DNA of 64,000 nt from Pseudomonas hamedanensis. Its GTDB lineage: Bacteria; Pseudomonadota; Gammaproteobacteria; Pseudomonadales; Pseudomonadaceae. Below, in pieces: positions 36,294 through 46,060 of the stretch. The DNA is taken from NCBI RefSeq assembly GCF_014268595.2, contig NZ_CP077091.1, forward strand, positions 4,942,001 to 5,006,000, read 5' to 3'. The position numbers and the translations under genes are program-made. The first letter of the stretch is position 1, and the number at the start of each line of letters is the position of its first letter. The notes under the pieces were generated by a model. It made no database searches and had not been told where the DNA came from. It worked only from the letters and a program-made list of their open reading frames with translations.

Positions 36294-37670
36294 TCAGACG
36301 GATTCAGACGAGCCATCCTGGCCCGCTTCAAATAACGCCATGGCCTCGACATGTGCCGTCTGAGGAAACATATCGAGAATCCCGGCACGTTTTAACCGGT
36401 AGCCCTGCTTGATCAATTCCACCGTGTCGCGCGCCAGCGTTGCCGGGTTGCACGACACATACACCAGCCGTTTGGCACCCAGGGTCGCCAACTGGCGTAC
36501 CACCTCGAAAGCACCGTCACGCGGTGGGTCCAAGAGTACCGCAGAAAAGCCGTTCGCGATCCACTGGGCAGCGCTCAAAGGCTGGGATAAATCGGCTTGA
36601 AAAAACTTTGTGTTATGCAAATTGTTACTGACGGCGTTGGCAGCGGCCCGCTCGACCATGGTCTGCACGCCCTCCACCGCCACCACTTCACGCACGCTTT
36701 GGGCCAGCGGCAGCGCAAAGTTGCCCAGCCCGCAAAACAGGTCCAGTACCCGTTCCTCGCGCGCCGGTTTCAGCCAGTCCAGCGCCTGCGCAACCATTGC
36801 CTCGTTGACCGCGGCATTGACCTGAACGAAGTCCCCCGGCCGGTAAGCCAGCTCCAGATCCCACTGCTCAAGGCGATAACCGAGCGTCTGACCCGCCTCG
36901 ACCGGTTGAGGTTCACCCTCGCCATGCAGCCACAGTTGCGCCTCATGAAACTGGCAAAACTCCTTGAGGATCGTCAGGTCCGCTTCGGACAACGGCGCCA
37001 TGTGCCGCAGCAACAGTGCCAATGACGAGCCGCTGAACAACTCGACATGCCCCAGCGCCTGCGGTTTGCTCAAGCGCCGCAACATCTCCGGCAACCGGGT
37101 CATGATCGGTTGCAAGGGCTGTACCAGCACCGGGCACTCGCTGATCGCGACGATGTCCTGACTGCCGGCAGCGCGGAAGCCGACTTCCAGCTTTTTCGCT
37201 TTCATGTCCCAGCGCACGGCAATACGCGCACGGCGACGGTAGCCGAATTCCGGGCCGGTCAGCGGCGCTGCCCATTCTTCTGGTTCGACACCGGCAACCC
37301 GCGACAATTGCTCGGCGAGCATGCGCTGTTTCAGGGCGAGCTGTTCGTCGTGGGGCAAATGCTGGACGCTGCAACCGCCGCAACGGCCGGCGTGCGGGCA
37401 CGGCGCCGGGCGACGCAATGCACTGGCGGTGAACACGCGTTCGGTGCGCGCTTCGACCACTTTGCCGTGGGCGCCTAGCACCCGCGCTTCGACGTCTTCG
37501 CCCGCAAGGGCGCCGAGGACGAACCAGGTCCGGCCTTCGAAAAACGCGATACCGCGACCGTCATTGGCCAGGCGCTCGATGCTCAAGCGCTGCTTTTTTC
37601 CGGTCGGGACTTGCGGGGCCTTGCTGCCGCCGGTGGGCTGGAAGCGCAGGCCTCTCTCGTGTTTGGCCAT
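36294..37670 (-). CDS. rlmD: 23S rRNA (uracil-5-)-methyltransferase RlmD
   Basis: A 458-residue SAM-dependent methyltransferase (m5U1939). An N-terminal TRAM domain is followed by the Fe-S cluster cysteines ([10 protein letters not shown] with a later SECPVL), the SAM motif [16 protein letters not shown], the DPPR motif and the catalytic cysteine in [11 protein letters not shown]. The TRAM start MAKHERG is chosen; an in-frame extension of 18 codons lies inside the cysM end. Its start overlaps the cysM stop by one base (TGATG), so cysM and rlmD are coupled. Confidence 0.95.
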   Translation of the reverse strand: MAKHERGLRFQPTGGSKAPQVPTGKKQRLSIERLANDGRGIAFFEGRTWFVLGALAGEDVEARVLGAHGKVVEARTERVFTASALRRPAPCPHAGRCGGCSVQHLPHDEQLALKQRMLAEQLSRVAGVEPEEWAAPLTGPEFGYRRRARIAVRWDMKAKKLEVGFRAAGSQDIVAISECPVLVQPLQPIMTRLPEMLRRLSKPQALGHVELFSGSSLALLLRHMAPLSEADLTILKEFCQFHEAQLWLHGEGEPQPVEAGQTLGYRLEQWDLELAYRPGDFVQVNAAVNEAMVAQALDWLKPAREERVLDLFCGLGNFALPLAQSVREVVAVEGVQTMVERAAANAVSNNLHNTKFFQADLSQPLSAAQWIANGFSAVLLDPPRDGAFEVVRQLATLGAKRLVYVSCNPATLARDTVELIKQGYRLKRAGILDMFPQTAHVEAMALFEAGQDGSSESV

Positions 37671-38572
37671 CAGTTGGGTGCGTCGAAAATGCCGGTCGAC
37701 AGGTAACGGTCGCCACGGTCGCAAATGATCGCGACGATCACCGCATTCTCAACTTCCCGAGACAAACGCAGCATCGCCGCCACCGCACCGCCCGAGGACA
37801 CACCGCAGAAGATGCCTTCTTCACGCGCCAGGCGACGGGTCACGTCTTCGGCTTCGCTTTGCGCCATGTCGACGATGCGATCGACGCGCTCGGCCTGATA
37901 GATCTTCGGCAGGTATTCCTGAGGCCAGCGGCGGATGCCCGGGATGGCCGAGCCTTCCATCGGTTGCAGGCCGACGATCTGCACGCTGTCGCTCTGCTCT
38001 TTGAGGTAGCGCGAGACGCCCATGATGGTGCCGGTGGTACCCATCGAGCTGACGAAGTGCGTGATGCTGCCCTGGGTCTGACGCCAGATTTCCGGACCGG
38101 TGGTGGTGTAGTGCGCCTCAGGATTGTCGCCATTGGCGAACTGATCGAGCACCTTGCCGCGGCCTTCGGCTTCCATACGCTGGGCCAGATCCCGGGCGCC
38201 TTCCATGCCCTCTTCCTGAGTCACCAGAATCAGCTCGGCGCCGTAAGCGGTCATCGCCGCCTTGCGCTCGGCGCTGGAGTTGTCCGGCATGATCAGGATC
38301 ATCTTGTAACCCTTGATCGCAGCGGCCATGGCCAAAGCGATACCGGTGTTGCCGGAGGTCGCCTCGATCAACGTGTCGCCGGGATTGATTTGCCCGCGCA
38401 ACTCGGCGCGAGTGATCATCGACAGCGCCGGACGGTCCTTGACCGAACCCGCCGGGTTGTTCCCTTCGAGCTTGAGCAATAGGGTGTTGCTGGTGGCGCC
38501 GGGCAGGCGCTGCAAACGCACCAGCGGCGTGTTGCCGACGCAATCGGCGATGGTTGGGTACTGCAGGGTCAT
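37670..38572 (-). CDS. cysM: Cysteine synthase B
   Basis: A 300-residue PLP enzyme of the CysM type that makes cysteine from O-acetylserine and sulfide or thiosulfate. The PLP lysine is K45 in [11 protein letters not shown], the substrate loop is [12 protein letters not shown], and the phosphate-binding loop is SSMGTTGT. The start [11 protein letters not shown] is set by the family; a 13-residue in-frame extension is not. First gene of the cysM-rlmD pair. Confidence 0.96.
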   Translation of the reverse strand: MTLQYPTIADCVGNTPLVRLQRLPGATSNTLLLKLEGNNPAGSVKDRPALSMITRAELRGQINPGDTLIEATSGNTGIALAMAAAIKGYKMILIMPDNSSAERKAAMTAYGAELILVTQEEGMEGARDLAQRMEAEGRGKVLDQFANGDNPEAHYTTTGPEIWRQTQGSITHFVSSMGTTGTIMGVSRYLKEQSDSVQIVGLQPMEGSAIPGIRRWPQEYLPKIYQAERVDRIVDMAQSEAEDVTRRLAREEGIFCGVSSGGAVAAMLRLSREVENAVIVAIICDRGDRYLSTGIFDAPN

Positions 38573-38679
38573 GGCGTATTCGCAATCCAGACGTGCGGGG
38601 GCGCCTATCATACCGGCAATCCCACGCAGGCCATATCACGCAAAGTGCGGTGCTTATGGTTTATGGGAATAAGCGCCCG

Positions 38680-39705
38680 CTAGTCGGTGTTTTCCGTGTG
38701 GGCCGTATCCAAGGCATAAAACTCATGCAGCTTGGCTTGCAGCAATTGTTTATCCGGTAAGCATGTTTGATATTGCGCGATCAATGCCGGCGAGAGACTG
38801 CGGTTGAGGGCGTACTCGACGACCTCGTCCTCTTTACTGGCGCAGAGCAACACACCGATGGCCGGATTTTCGTGGGGCTTGCGGACATTGCGGTCCAGCG
38901 CCTCCAGATAGAAATCCAGCTTGCCCAGATATTCCGGTTCAAAGCGGCCGACCTTGAGCTCGATAGCGACCAGGCAATTGAGCCCTCGGTGGAAGAACAA
39001 AAGGTCCAGCGCAAAATCCCGACCGCCGACTTGCAGCGGATATTCGGAGCCGACAAAGCAGAAGTCCCGACCAAGCTCGATGAGGAAGTCCTTCAGCCTT
39101 GTCAGGAGCCCTTGGTGCAGATCGGTTTCAGAATGAGCAGAAGGCAGGTCGAGGAATTCGACCATGTAGGAGTCGCGGAATATTTCAAGCGCTGCTGGGT
39201 GCGTTTGTTTGAGCGCGGCGGAGGTTTTCGCTGGATCGGCAATGGTTCGCTCGAACAGAGCGGCTTTCAGCTGTCGCTCCAGTTCGCGCTTTGACCATTT
39301 TTCCTGGACGGCCATTCGCAGGTAGAAAGCCCGCTCCTCAGGACATTTGCTTTGACTCAAAATGATCATGTTATGAGTCCACGGCAATTGTCTCACCAGT
39401 GGTGAGACAATTGCTTCGTCTCGATAAGTCTCATAAAACTGGCGCATGCGGAACAGATTGGGTCGGGTGAATCCACGCAGACCTGGCTGGGTCTGAGCGA
39501 GATGCGCTGCCAGTTGAGCGATGACCGAATCCCCCCACTCCGCCCGCTCAATCTTGCGACTGATATGCGCCCCCACCTGCCAGTAAAGCTCGATCAGGTG
39601 AGTATTGACCGCCTGCATGGCCTTGTGTCTGGAACTGTGGATCAATGCGAGCACTTCATTGAAACGATCGCCATCTGAGCTGCCGGTAAGGCTGGATGCA
39701 TTCAT
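38680..39705 (-). CDS. DUF1016 (YhcG-like) PDDEXK nuclease-family protein
   Basis: A 341-residue protein with the DUF1016 N-terminal region (NTHLIELYWQVGAHIS, GFTRPNLFRMRQFY, LPWTHNMIIL) and a C-terminal PDDEXK-type nuclease fold (DFALDLLFFHRGLNCLVAIELK, split here: D in DFALDLL, then ELK). Family members occur with restriction systems or alone; the function is unproven. No methylase or specificity subunit is adjacent, so it is solitary. AAGGA 7 nt upstream supports the start at 39705. It sits between cysM and a PirSR-like pair, where P. aeruginosa has the receptor gene pirA. This suggests replacement or insertion. Confidence 0.88.
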   Translation of the reverse strand: MNASSLTGSSDGDRFNEVLALIHSSRHKAMQAVNTHLIELYWQVGAHISRKIERAEWGDSVIAQLAAHLAQTQPGLRGFTRPNLFRMRQFYETYRDEAIVSPLVRQLPWTHNMIILSQSKCPEERAFYLRMAVQEKWSKRELERQLKAALFERTIADPAKTSAALKQTHPAALEIFRDSYMVEFLDLPSAHSETDLHQGLLTRLKDFLIELGRDFCFVGSEYPLQVGGRDFALDLLFFHRGLNCLVAIELKVGRFEPEYLGKLDFYLEALDRNVRKPHENPAIGVLLCASKEDEVVEYALNRSLSPALIAQYQTCLPDKQLLQAKLHEFYALDTAHTENTD

Positions 39706-39849
39706 GCGCAATTCCTTGAAGGTTAGGTGAAGCACGAGCCTAAACCGTTCGGGAAGCTCAAAATGACCGCTGGTGCAGCTTGGGAAATGTCATACAGAAA
39801 AAGACGAGCGCTCCGTCAAGTCAGCAGGATAGGGCGCGCGAATGGACTA

Positions 39850-39948
39850 CATCGCGAGCAGGCTCACTCCTACAAGGGGATTTATGTTGTTCAACTGATC
39901 TGCGGTGAACGCAAATCCATTGTAGGAGTGAGCCTGCTCGCGATAGCG
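39850..39948. repeat. REP pair, back to back, reaching into pirS
   Basis: TCGCGAGCAGGCTCACTCC at 39852 and its complement near 39921-39945 face away from each other. The second REP is inside the 3' end of the sensor-kinase gene (stop at 39891), encoding its residues NDAIASRLTPT. Confidence 0.88.
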
Positions 39949-41315
39949 TCATTCGGCGCAACACCATCATCCGCCAGCAACCGCAAATTCAGCCGCAACC
40001 CCGCCCCGCTGTTCTGCGCCCAAAGCAACCCACCCTGCCGTTGCACCGCATTGCGCGCAATGCTCAAGCCCAGCCCAAACCCACCATCCCCCGGCCGCGA
40101 GCCATCGAGTCGAATGAACGGCGAAAAGATCCTCTCCAGATCCTCTTCAGCCACGCCGCCGCCCTGGTCCTCCAGCCACAAATGCCAATACTCGCCATCG
40201 CGCCGACCATCGAGGCGCACAATCGCGCCCTCGGGTGAGTGACGAATGGCGTTTCGCAGAATGTTTTCCAGCGCTTGCGCCAGTGTATTGAGGTTGCCGC
40301 GCACCCAGCACGACGCTTCAACCGTGCATTGCAACTGCAAGCTCGGCCAGCCGCTTTCATAACAGGCGTTGTCGGTGAGCATTTCCCACAGTGCCTGAAT
40401 CTGTATCGCTTCGTCCGGCAACGGCGAGCGGTCGGTGTCCAGCCAGGCCAGTTGCAGGGTGTCCTCGACCAGCCGCTGCATGCCGTCGACTTCACGGCCG
40501 ATGCGTTCGCGCAATTGCAGCAGTTCTTGCTCGCTCTCGCTGGCCACGCGCAAGCGACTCAGCGGCGTGCGCAGTTCGTGGGACAGGTCGCGCAATAATT
40601 GCTGTTGCAGGGCGACGGTGGATTGCAGACGTTCGGACATGGAATCGAACGCTCGCGCCAGCTCGCCGAGTTCATCCGGGCGCTGGGTGATGCCGCTCGA
40701 CAGGCGCACGTTCAACTGATCGGCGCGCCAGGCGTTGGCCTGTTCGCGCAGGTTGTTCAGCGGCACCACCAGCAGCCGATACAGGCCGACGCAGAGCATC
40801 AAGGTGAACAGCCCGGGAATCACGCCGTTGGTAATGACCCGCCAGAACACCCGGTATTTGCCCGGGATAAAGCGCTCCGGCAATTCGATAACGAGGATGC
40901 CGGCGGCAGGATCCAGGGGAAACGGCACGCGCAGCCACGGCCGGCCTTTCTTGTGAATCGGCCAATCGAGGCCGCGCAGAAACGTCAGGTGCTGCACTTC
41001 TGCCGCGTTCAACGGCTCGCTGCTCAGCGACTGCAAATCAGCGCCAATGACGCCGACCCAACTGGCCTCGCGCAGTTGCATGCCCTGCAACCAGTCGTCG
41101 ACGCCATCGCGTCCGCCGCGCTGCCACGCCTGCTCGGCCTGTGCGGCATAACGAGCGAGGGTGCTGCGCGCTTCATTGGAAAGAAACTGATTGCGCTCCT
41201 CCATGTAGCGGCCCCACGACCAGCTCAGCCAGATCATCAGCAGACAGAACGCCACCAGCAGACATGCCAGCTTCCAGAACAGCGAATGCCGCCCCGGCAG
41301 CTCAGACAGTTTCAT
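39891..41315 (-). CDS. pirS: PirS-like sensor histidine kinase
   Basis: A 474-residue kinase. TM1 about residues 13-33, a periplasmic region of about 120 residues, TM2 about 160-182, HAMP, the phosphoacceptor histidine in RDLSHELRTPLSRL, N-box NILRNAIRHS and FGLGLSIARNA. PirR/PirS of P. aeruginosa (PA0929/PA0930) control the ferric-enterobactin receptor PirA; the pair lies there between gacS and cysM, as here. pirA itself is absent here. The last 20 or so residues are encoded by a REP element. Name given by synteny, moderate confidence in function. Confidence 0.8.
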   Translation of the reverse strand: MKLSELPGRHSLFWKLACLLVAFCLLMIWLSWSWGRYMEERNQFLSNEARSTLARYAAQAEQAWQRGGRDGVDDWLQGMQLREASWVGVIGADLQSLSSEPLNAAEVQHLTFLRGLDWPIHKKGRPWLRVPFPLDPAAGILVIELPERFIPGKYRVFWRVITNGVIPGLFTLMLCVGLYRLLVVPLNNLREQANAWRADQLNVRLSSGITQRPDELGELARAFDSMSERLQSTVALQQQLLRDLSHELRTPLSRLRVASESEQELLQLRERIGREVDGMQRLVEDTLQLAWLDTDRSPLPDEAIQIQALWEMLTDNACYESGWPSLQLQCTVEASCWVRGNLNTLAQALENILRNAIRHSPEGAIVRLDGRRDGEYWHLWLEDQGGGVAEEDLERIFSPFIRLDGSRPGDGGFGLGLSIARNAVQRQGGLLWAQNSGAGLRLNLRLLADDGVAPNDAIASRLTPTMDLRSPQIS

Positions 41316-42024
41316 CGGCGGCGCTCAAGACATAACCCTTGCCCCACACCGTGCGCACTTCGCGCTCGGTGTAACCGATGGCTTTGAGTTTGCGACGAAT
41401 CTGGCTGATGTGCATGTCGAGGCTGCGGTCATGGGCGGCGTAGCCGCGCTGCAAGACATGTTGATAAAGGAAGGCTTTGCTCAGCACTTCCTCGTTGTTG
41501 CGGTGCAGGGTTTCGAGCAATCGAAATTCGCTGCGGGTCAGCCCGGCCGCCTGTTCGCGGAAAAACACCTCGCATTGTTCCTCATCGAAACGCAAGGTGC
41601 CGCTGGCCATCGCAGCGGCCACGACGGGCGGACGCCGATCCAGCGCCACCCGGCGCAGGATCGCCTCGATGCGCACGTGCAACTCGGCCATGCTGAACGG
41701 CTTGGGCAGGTAGTCGTCGGCGCCGAGACGAAAACCGCTGATGCGATCGGCCTCGGCCCCCAGCGCCGACATCAGCAACACCGGCGTCGAATGACTCTGG
41801 CGCAGTTGCGTCAGCAGGTTCAGGCCATCGAGCCCCGGCAGCAGAATATCCATGAGCACTACGTCGAACGGCTGGCGCTGGGCGATGTTCAGGCCTTCCT
41901 GGCCGTTCTGGCACCAGGTCACCTGAAAGCCGCTACGGCCCAGATGGTCGTGCACATAGGCGCCGAGGACCGGATCGTCTTCAATGGAAAGGATGCGTGG
42001 CTGGGTGGCGGAAACAGGAGTCAT
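41302..42024 (-). CDS. pirR: PirR-like response regulator
   Basis: A 240-residue OmpR-family regulator with D59 (VVLMDILLPG), K in ADDYLPKPF, and a winged helix ending VRTVWGKGYVL. Its 3' end overlaps the kinase start by 14 bp. The ATG at 42024 is preferred over an in-frame TTG 39 nt upstream. It is divergent from gacS. In P. aeruginosa the homologue regulates pirA; here the local receptor gene is missing, so its target would be elsewhere. Confidence 0.8.
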   Translation of the reverse strand: MTPVSATQPRILSIEDDPVLGAYVHDHLGRSGFQVTWCQNGQEGLNIAQRQPFDVVLMDILLPGLDGLNLLTQLRQSHSTPVLLMSALGAEADRISGFRLGADDYLPKPFSMAELHVRIEAILRRVALDRRPPVVAAAMASGTLRFDEEQCEVFFREQAAGLTRSEFRLLETLHRNNEEVLSKAFLYQHVLQRGYAAHDRSLDMHISQIRRKLKAIGYTEREVRTVWGKGYVLSAADETV

Positions 42025-42089
42025 GAGTATCTGCAAGTAATTCTCAGTTGGCGGATTATTCAAGATTGTCCGACAGCGGGCAACACAAG

Positions 42090-42108
42090 GTTCGTCTGCC
42101 GGACGAAC
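42090..42108. promoter_or_regulatory. 19-bp palindrome between pirR and gacS
   Basis: GTTCGTC, spacer TGCCG, GACGAAC: a perfect 7-bp inverted repeat, 66 bp from the pirR start and 123 bp from the gacS start. Possibly a binding site for autoregulation by PirR. Confidence 0.5.
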
Positions 42109-42230
42109 GAGCGCGAACGTGACCCTGCATTTTCCGCAAGATTGCCCGCCTGCAAATCGCTACACTGCGACCATGTCGCGTGCCGGATGCACGCATGTGT
42201 CAACAGATCAGCGGGATGCGGGAGATAGGC

Positions 42231-44984
42231 GTGCTCAAGAAACTGGGAATCAAAGGTCGCGTACTGTTGCTGACCTTATTGCCGACCAGCCTGATGGCGC
42301 TGGTGCTGGGTGGCTATTTCACCTGGACGCAGCAGACCGACCTGCAGAGCCAATTGATGCAGCGCGGCGAAATGATTGCCGAGCAACTGGCGCCGTTGGT
42401 AGCACCGGCGATGGGGCACGGCGATGCCAATCTGCTCGAACGCATCGCCACTCAATCGCTTGAACAACCCGACGTGCGCGCAGTGACCTTCCTCGCTCCG
42501 GACCGCTCGCCCCTGGCCCATGCTGGCCCGACCATGCTCAACCAGGCGCCGAACGGCGACAGTGCGCAACTGCAACGGCGCAGCGGCAACGATGCCACCC
42601 GCTACCTGATGCCGGTCTTCGGCAAGCACCGCAACCTGGCCGGAGAAGTCATTCCCGCCGAATCCGACCGCCTGCTCGGTTGGGTCGAGCTGGAACTGTC
42701 ACACAACGGCATGTTGCTGCGCGGTTATCGTAGCCTGTTCGCCAGTCTGCTGCTCATCGCTGCCGGGCTGGCCGGTGCCGCCCTGCTGGCATTGCGCATG
42801 GGCCGAACCATCAACCATCCGCTGAGCCAGATCAAACAGGCCGTCGCGCAACTCAAGGATGGTCACCTGGAGACCCGTTTGCCACCGCTGGGCAGCCACG
42901 AACTGGATGAGCTGGCCTCGGGGATCAATCGCATGGCCGGTACCCTGCAGAACGCCCGCGAAGAATTGCAGCACAGCGTCGATCAGGCCACCGAAGACGT
43001 GCGGCAGAATCTGGAGACCATCGAGATCCAGAACATCGAACTGGACCTGGCCCGCAAAGAAGCCCTGGAAGCCAGCCGGATCAAATCCGAATTCCTCGCC
43101 AACATGAGTCACGAGATCCGCACGCCGCTCAACGGTATCCTCGGTTTCACTCACTTGTTGCAGAAAAGCGAACTGACCCCGCGTCAGCTCGATTACCTGG
43201 GCACCATCGAAAAATCCGCCGACAGCCTGCTGGGCATCATCAACGAGATTCTCGACTTCTCGAAAATCGAGGCCGGCAAACTGGTGCTCGACCATATTCC
43301 GTTCAATCTGCGCGATCTGTTGCAGGACACCCTGACCATCCTCGCCCCGGCCGCGCATGCCAAACAATTGGAGCTGGTCAGTCTGGTGTACCGCGACACG
43401 CCGCTGTCGCTGGTCGGCGATCCGCTGCGGCTCAAGCAGATTCTCACTAACCTTGTGAGCAACGCGATCAAGTTCACCCGCGAAGGCACCATCGTCGCCC
43501 GGGCGATGCTTGAAGACGAACGCGAAGACAGCGTGCAATTGCGCATCAGCATTCAGGACACCGGCATCGGCTTGTCGAGTCAGGACGTGCGCGCGTTGTT
43601 TCAAGCCTTCAGCCAGGCCGACAATTCGCTGTCGCGCCAACCCGGCGGCACCGGTCTGGGGCTGGTGATTTCCAAGCGCCTGATCGAGCAAATGGGCGGC
43701 GAGATCGGCGTCGACAGCACCCCGGGCGAAGGCTCGGAGTTCTGGATCAGCCTGAGCCTGCCCAAGACCCGCGACGATGCCGAAGACTTGCCTGCCGCGC
43801 CGCTGCTGGGACGGCGCGTCGCGGTGCTGGAAAATCACGAACTGGCGCGTCAGGCGTTGCAGCATCAACTGGAAGACTGCGGCCTCGACGTCACGCCGTT
43901 CAACACCCTGGAGAGTCTGAGCAACGGGGTCACCGGTGCGCACCAGACCGATCAGGCGATTGACCTGGCGGTCATTGGCATCACCAGCAACGACATGCTG
44001 CCGGAGCGCTTGAATCAGCATATCTGGGACCTCGAACACCTCGGCTGCAAGGTGCTGGTGCTGTGCCCGACCACCGAGCAGACGCTGTTTCACCTGTCGG
44101 TGCCCAACCCGCACAGCCAGTTGCAGGCCAAACCGGCCTGCACCCGCAAGCTGCGGCGTGCCCTGTCCGATCTGGTCAATCCGCGCCAGCCGCGCAATGA
44201 ACCGAGCGAGCCGTTGTCGAGCCGGGCGCCGCGGGTGCTGTGTGTCGACGACAATCCGGCCAATCTGCTGCTGGTGCAAACCCTGCTTGAAGACATGGGC
44301 GCGCGGGTACTCGCCGTGGAAAGCGGCTACGCGGCGGTCAAGGCGGTGCAGACTGAGTCCTTCGATCTGGTGCTGATGGATGTGCAGATGCCGGGCATGG
44401 ACGGTCGGCAAAGCACCGAAACCATTCGCCAGTGGGAAAGTGAACGGCATTGCACGCCACTGCCGATTGTCGCCCTTACCGCCCACGCCATGGCCAACGA
44501 AAAACGCGCGTTGCTGCAAAGCGGCATGGACGATTACCTGACCAAGCCCATCAGCGAGCGGCAACTGGCGCAGGTGGTGCTGAAGTGGACCGGGCTGGCC
44601 TTGCGTAATCAAGCGCCGGAGCGGCCCGGCGAAAGTGCGGTGGGCAACCATGAGCTGCCCGTCCTCGATCACGAAGAAGGCCTGCGTCTGGCGGCCGGCA
44701 AGGCGGATCTGGCAGCGGACATGCTGGCGATGCTGCTGGCGTCACTGGAAGCCGACCGCGAAGCCATCCGGGCGGCGCGTGACAGTCACGACCACAACGC
44801 CCTGCTCGAACGCGTGCATCGCCTGCATGGCGCCACCCGCTACTGCGGTGTGCCGCAATTGCGCGCCGCCTGCCAGCGCAGCGAAACACTGCTCAAGCAG
44901 GACGATCCGAAATCCGCCGCCGCCCTCGACGAACTGGAGCGTTCGATCAACCGCCTCGCGGCGCAGGCCAGAATCGGCGCCTGA
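42231..44984 (+). CDS. gacS: Tripartite sensor kinase GacS
   Basis: A 917-residue hybrid kinase (the usual GacS length) that phosphorylates GacA and controls the Rsm small-RNA pathway for secondary metabolites and biofilm. TM1 and TM2 flank a periplasmic domain. HAMP follows, then H294 (NMSHEIRTPLNG), the ATPase domain (GTGLGLVIS), D717 (LVLMDVQMPG) in the receiver, and H863 (RVHRLHGATRYC) in the Hpt domain. The GTG at 42231 is the start, since it gives the known N-terminus LKKLGIKGRVLLL; GGGAG lies upstream. An ATG 51 nt earlier is in frame but not conserved. Confidence 0.97.
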   Translation: MLKKLGIKGRVLLLTLLPTSLMALVLGGYFTWTQQTDLQSQLMQRGEMIAEQLAPLVAPAMGHGDANLLERIATQSLEQPDVRAVTFLAPDRSPLAHAGPTMLNQAPNGDSAQLQRRSGNDATRYLMPVFGKHRNLAGEVIPAESDRLLGWVELELSHNGMLLRGYRSLFASLLLIAAGLAGAALLALRMGRTINHPLSQIKQAVAQLKDGHLETRLPPLGSHELDELASGINRMAGTLQNAREELQHSVDQATEDVRQNLETIEIQNIELDLARKEALEASRIKSEFLANMSHEIRTPLNGILGFTHLLQKSELTPRQLDYLGTIEKSADSLLGIINEILDFSKIEAGKLVLDHIPFNLRDLLQDTLTILAPAAHAKQLELVSLVYRDTPLSLVGDPLRLKQILTNLVSNAIKFTREGTIVARAMLEDEREDSVQLRISIQDTGIGLSSQDVRALFQAFSQADNSLSRQPGGTGLGLVISKRLIEQMGGEIGVDSTPGEGSEFWISLSLPKTRDDAEDLPAAPLLGRRVAVLENHELARQALQHQLEDCGLDVTPFNTLESLSNGVTGAHQTDQAIDLAVIGITSNDMLPERLNQHIWDLEHLGCKVLVLCPTTEQTLFHLSVPNPHSQLQAKPACTRKLRRALSDLVNPRQPRNEPSEPLSSRAPRVLCVDDNPANLLLVQTLLEDMGARVLAVESGYAAVKAVQTESFDLVLMDVQMPGMDGRQSTETIRQWESERHCTPLPIVALTAHAMANEKRALLQSGMDDYLTKPISERQLAQVVLKWTGLALRNQAPERPGESAVGNHELPVLDHEEGLRLAAGKADLAADMLAMLLASLEADREAIRAARDSHDHNALLERVHRLHGATRYCGVPQLRAACQRSETLLKQDDPKSAAALDELERSINRLAAQARIGA

Positions 44985-45065
44985 TCCACGGCAATGCCGG
45001 CTGCGCCGATTGCACTACAGTGGGCGCGGACCTTTCCGTCCGCGCCGATGTTCCAGGAGGATTCC

Positions 45066-46055
45066 ATGCGCACCCTCGTTTTCAGCAGCCAGACCTACGA
45101 CCGCGACAGCTTTCTCGCCGCCGACTGCCCGGCCGCCATCGACCTGCATTTCCAGGCCGCGCGGCTCAGCCTCGACACCGCCGCACTGGCCGAGCAGCAC
45201 GAGGTGGTCTGCGCCTTTATCAATGATGACCTCAGCGCTGCGGTGCTGGAACGTCTGGCAGCCGGAGGCACGCGGCTGATCGCGTTGCGTTCGGCCGGTT
45301 ACAACCATGTCGACCTGCTGGCGGCGAAACGTCTGGGGTTGTCGGTGGTGCGCGTTCCGGCCTACTCGCCCCATGCCGTGGCCGAACATGCCGTGGCGCT
45401 GATTCTTGCCCTTAACCGGCGCCTGCACCGCGCCTACAACCGCACCCGCGAAGGCGATTTCAGCCTGCACGGTCTGACCGGATTCGATCTGGTCGGCAAA
45501 ACCGTCGGCATCGTCGGCACCGGACAGATCGGTGCGACTTTCGCGAAGATCATGCACGGTTTCGGTTGCGAACTGCTGGCTCACGATCCGTATCCCAACC
45601 CTGATGTCCTGGCCTTGGGTGCGCGGTACCTGAGCCTGCCGGAGTTGCTTGCGCAATCGCGGATCATCAGCCTGCACTGCCCGCTCAACGAGCAAAGCAG
45701 ACACCTGATCAACCGCGACTCGCTGGCGCACATGCAGCCGGGCGCCATGTTGATCAACACCGGACGCGGCGGTCTGGTGGACACACCGGCGCTGATCGAC
45801 GCCTTGAAGGACGGCCAGCTCGGTTATCTGGGACTGGATGTGTATGAAGAGGAGGCGCAGCTGTTTTTCGAGGACCGTTCCGATCTGCCGTTGCAGGACG
45901 ATGTACTGGCGCGCTTGCTGACTTTTCCTAACGTGATCATCACCGCGCACCAGGCATTCCTGACCCGCGAAGCGCTGGGCGCGATCGCGTCAACCACGCT
46001 GCACAACATCGCAGCCTGGGCGGCGGGTGAGCCGCAGAACCAGGTCGAGGGCTGA
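45066..46055 (+). CDS. ldhA: D-lactate dehydrogenase / 2-hydroxyacid dehydrogenase
   Basis: A 329-residue NAD-dependent D-2-hydroxyacid dehydrogenase. Signatures are ALRSAGYNHVDL, the nucleotide loop VGIVGTGQIGATFA, LHCPLNEQSRHLIN and MLINTGRGGLVD with the catalytic histidine in TAHQAFLT. It reduces pyruvate to D-lactate. AGGAGG 6 nt upstream fixes the start. In P. aeruginosa ldhA also follows gacS. Its end is 5 bp from a convergent zinc-ribbon gene. Confidence 0.93.
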   Translation: MRTLVFSSQTYDRDSFLAADCPAAIDLHFQAARLSLDTAALAEQHEVVCAFINDDLSAAVLERLAAGGTRLIALRSAGYNHVDLLAAKRLGLSVVRVPAYSPHAVAEHAVALILALNRRLHRAYNRTREGDFSLHGLTGFDLVGKTVGIVGTGQIGATFAKIMHGFGCELLAHDPYPNPDVLALGARYLSLPELLAQSRIISLHCPLNEQSRHLINRDSLAHMQPGAMLINTGRGGLVDTPALIDALKDGQLGYLGLDVYEEEAQLFFEDRSDLPLQDDVLARLLTFPNVIITAHQAFLTREALGAIASTTLHNIAAWAAGEPQNQVEG

Positions 46056-46060
46056 GCGCC

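Noticed and set aside
42180..42230. An upstream ATG for gacS
   Set aside because: It would add 17 residues not found in known GacS proteins; the GTG with a good ribosome site gives the family length of 917.
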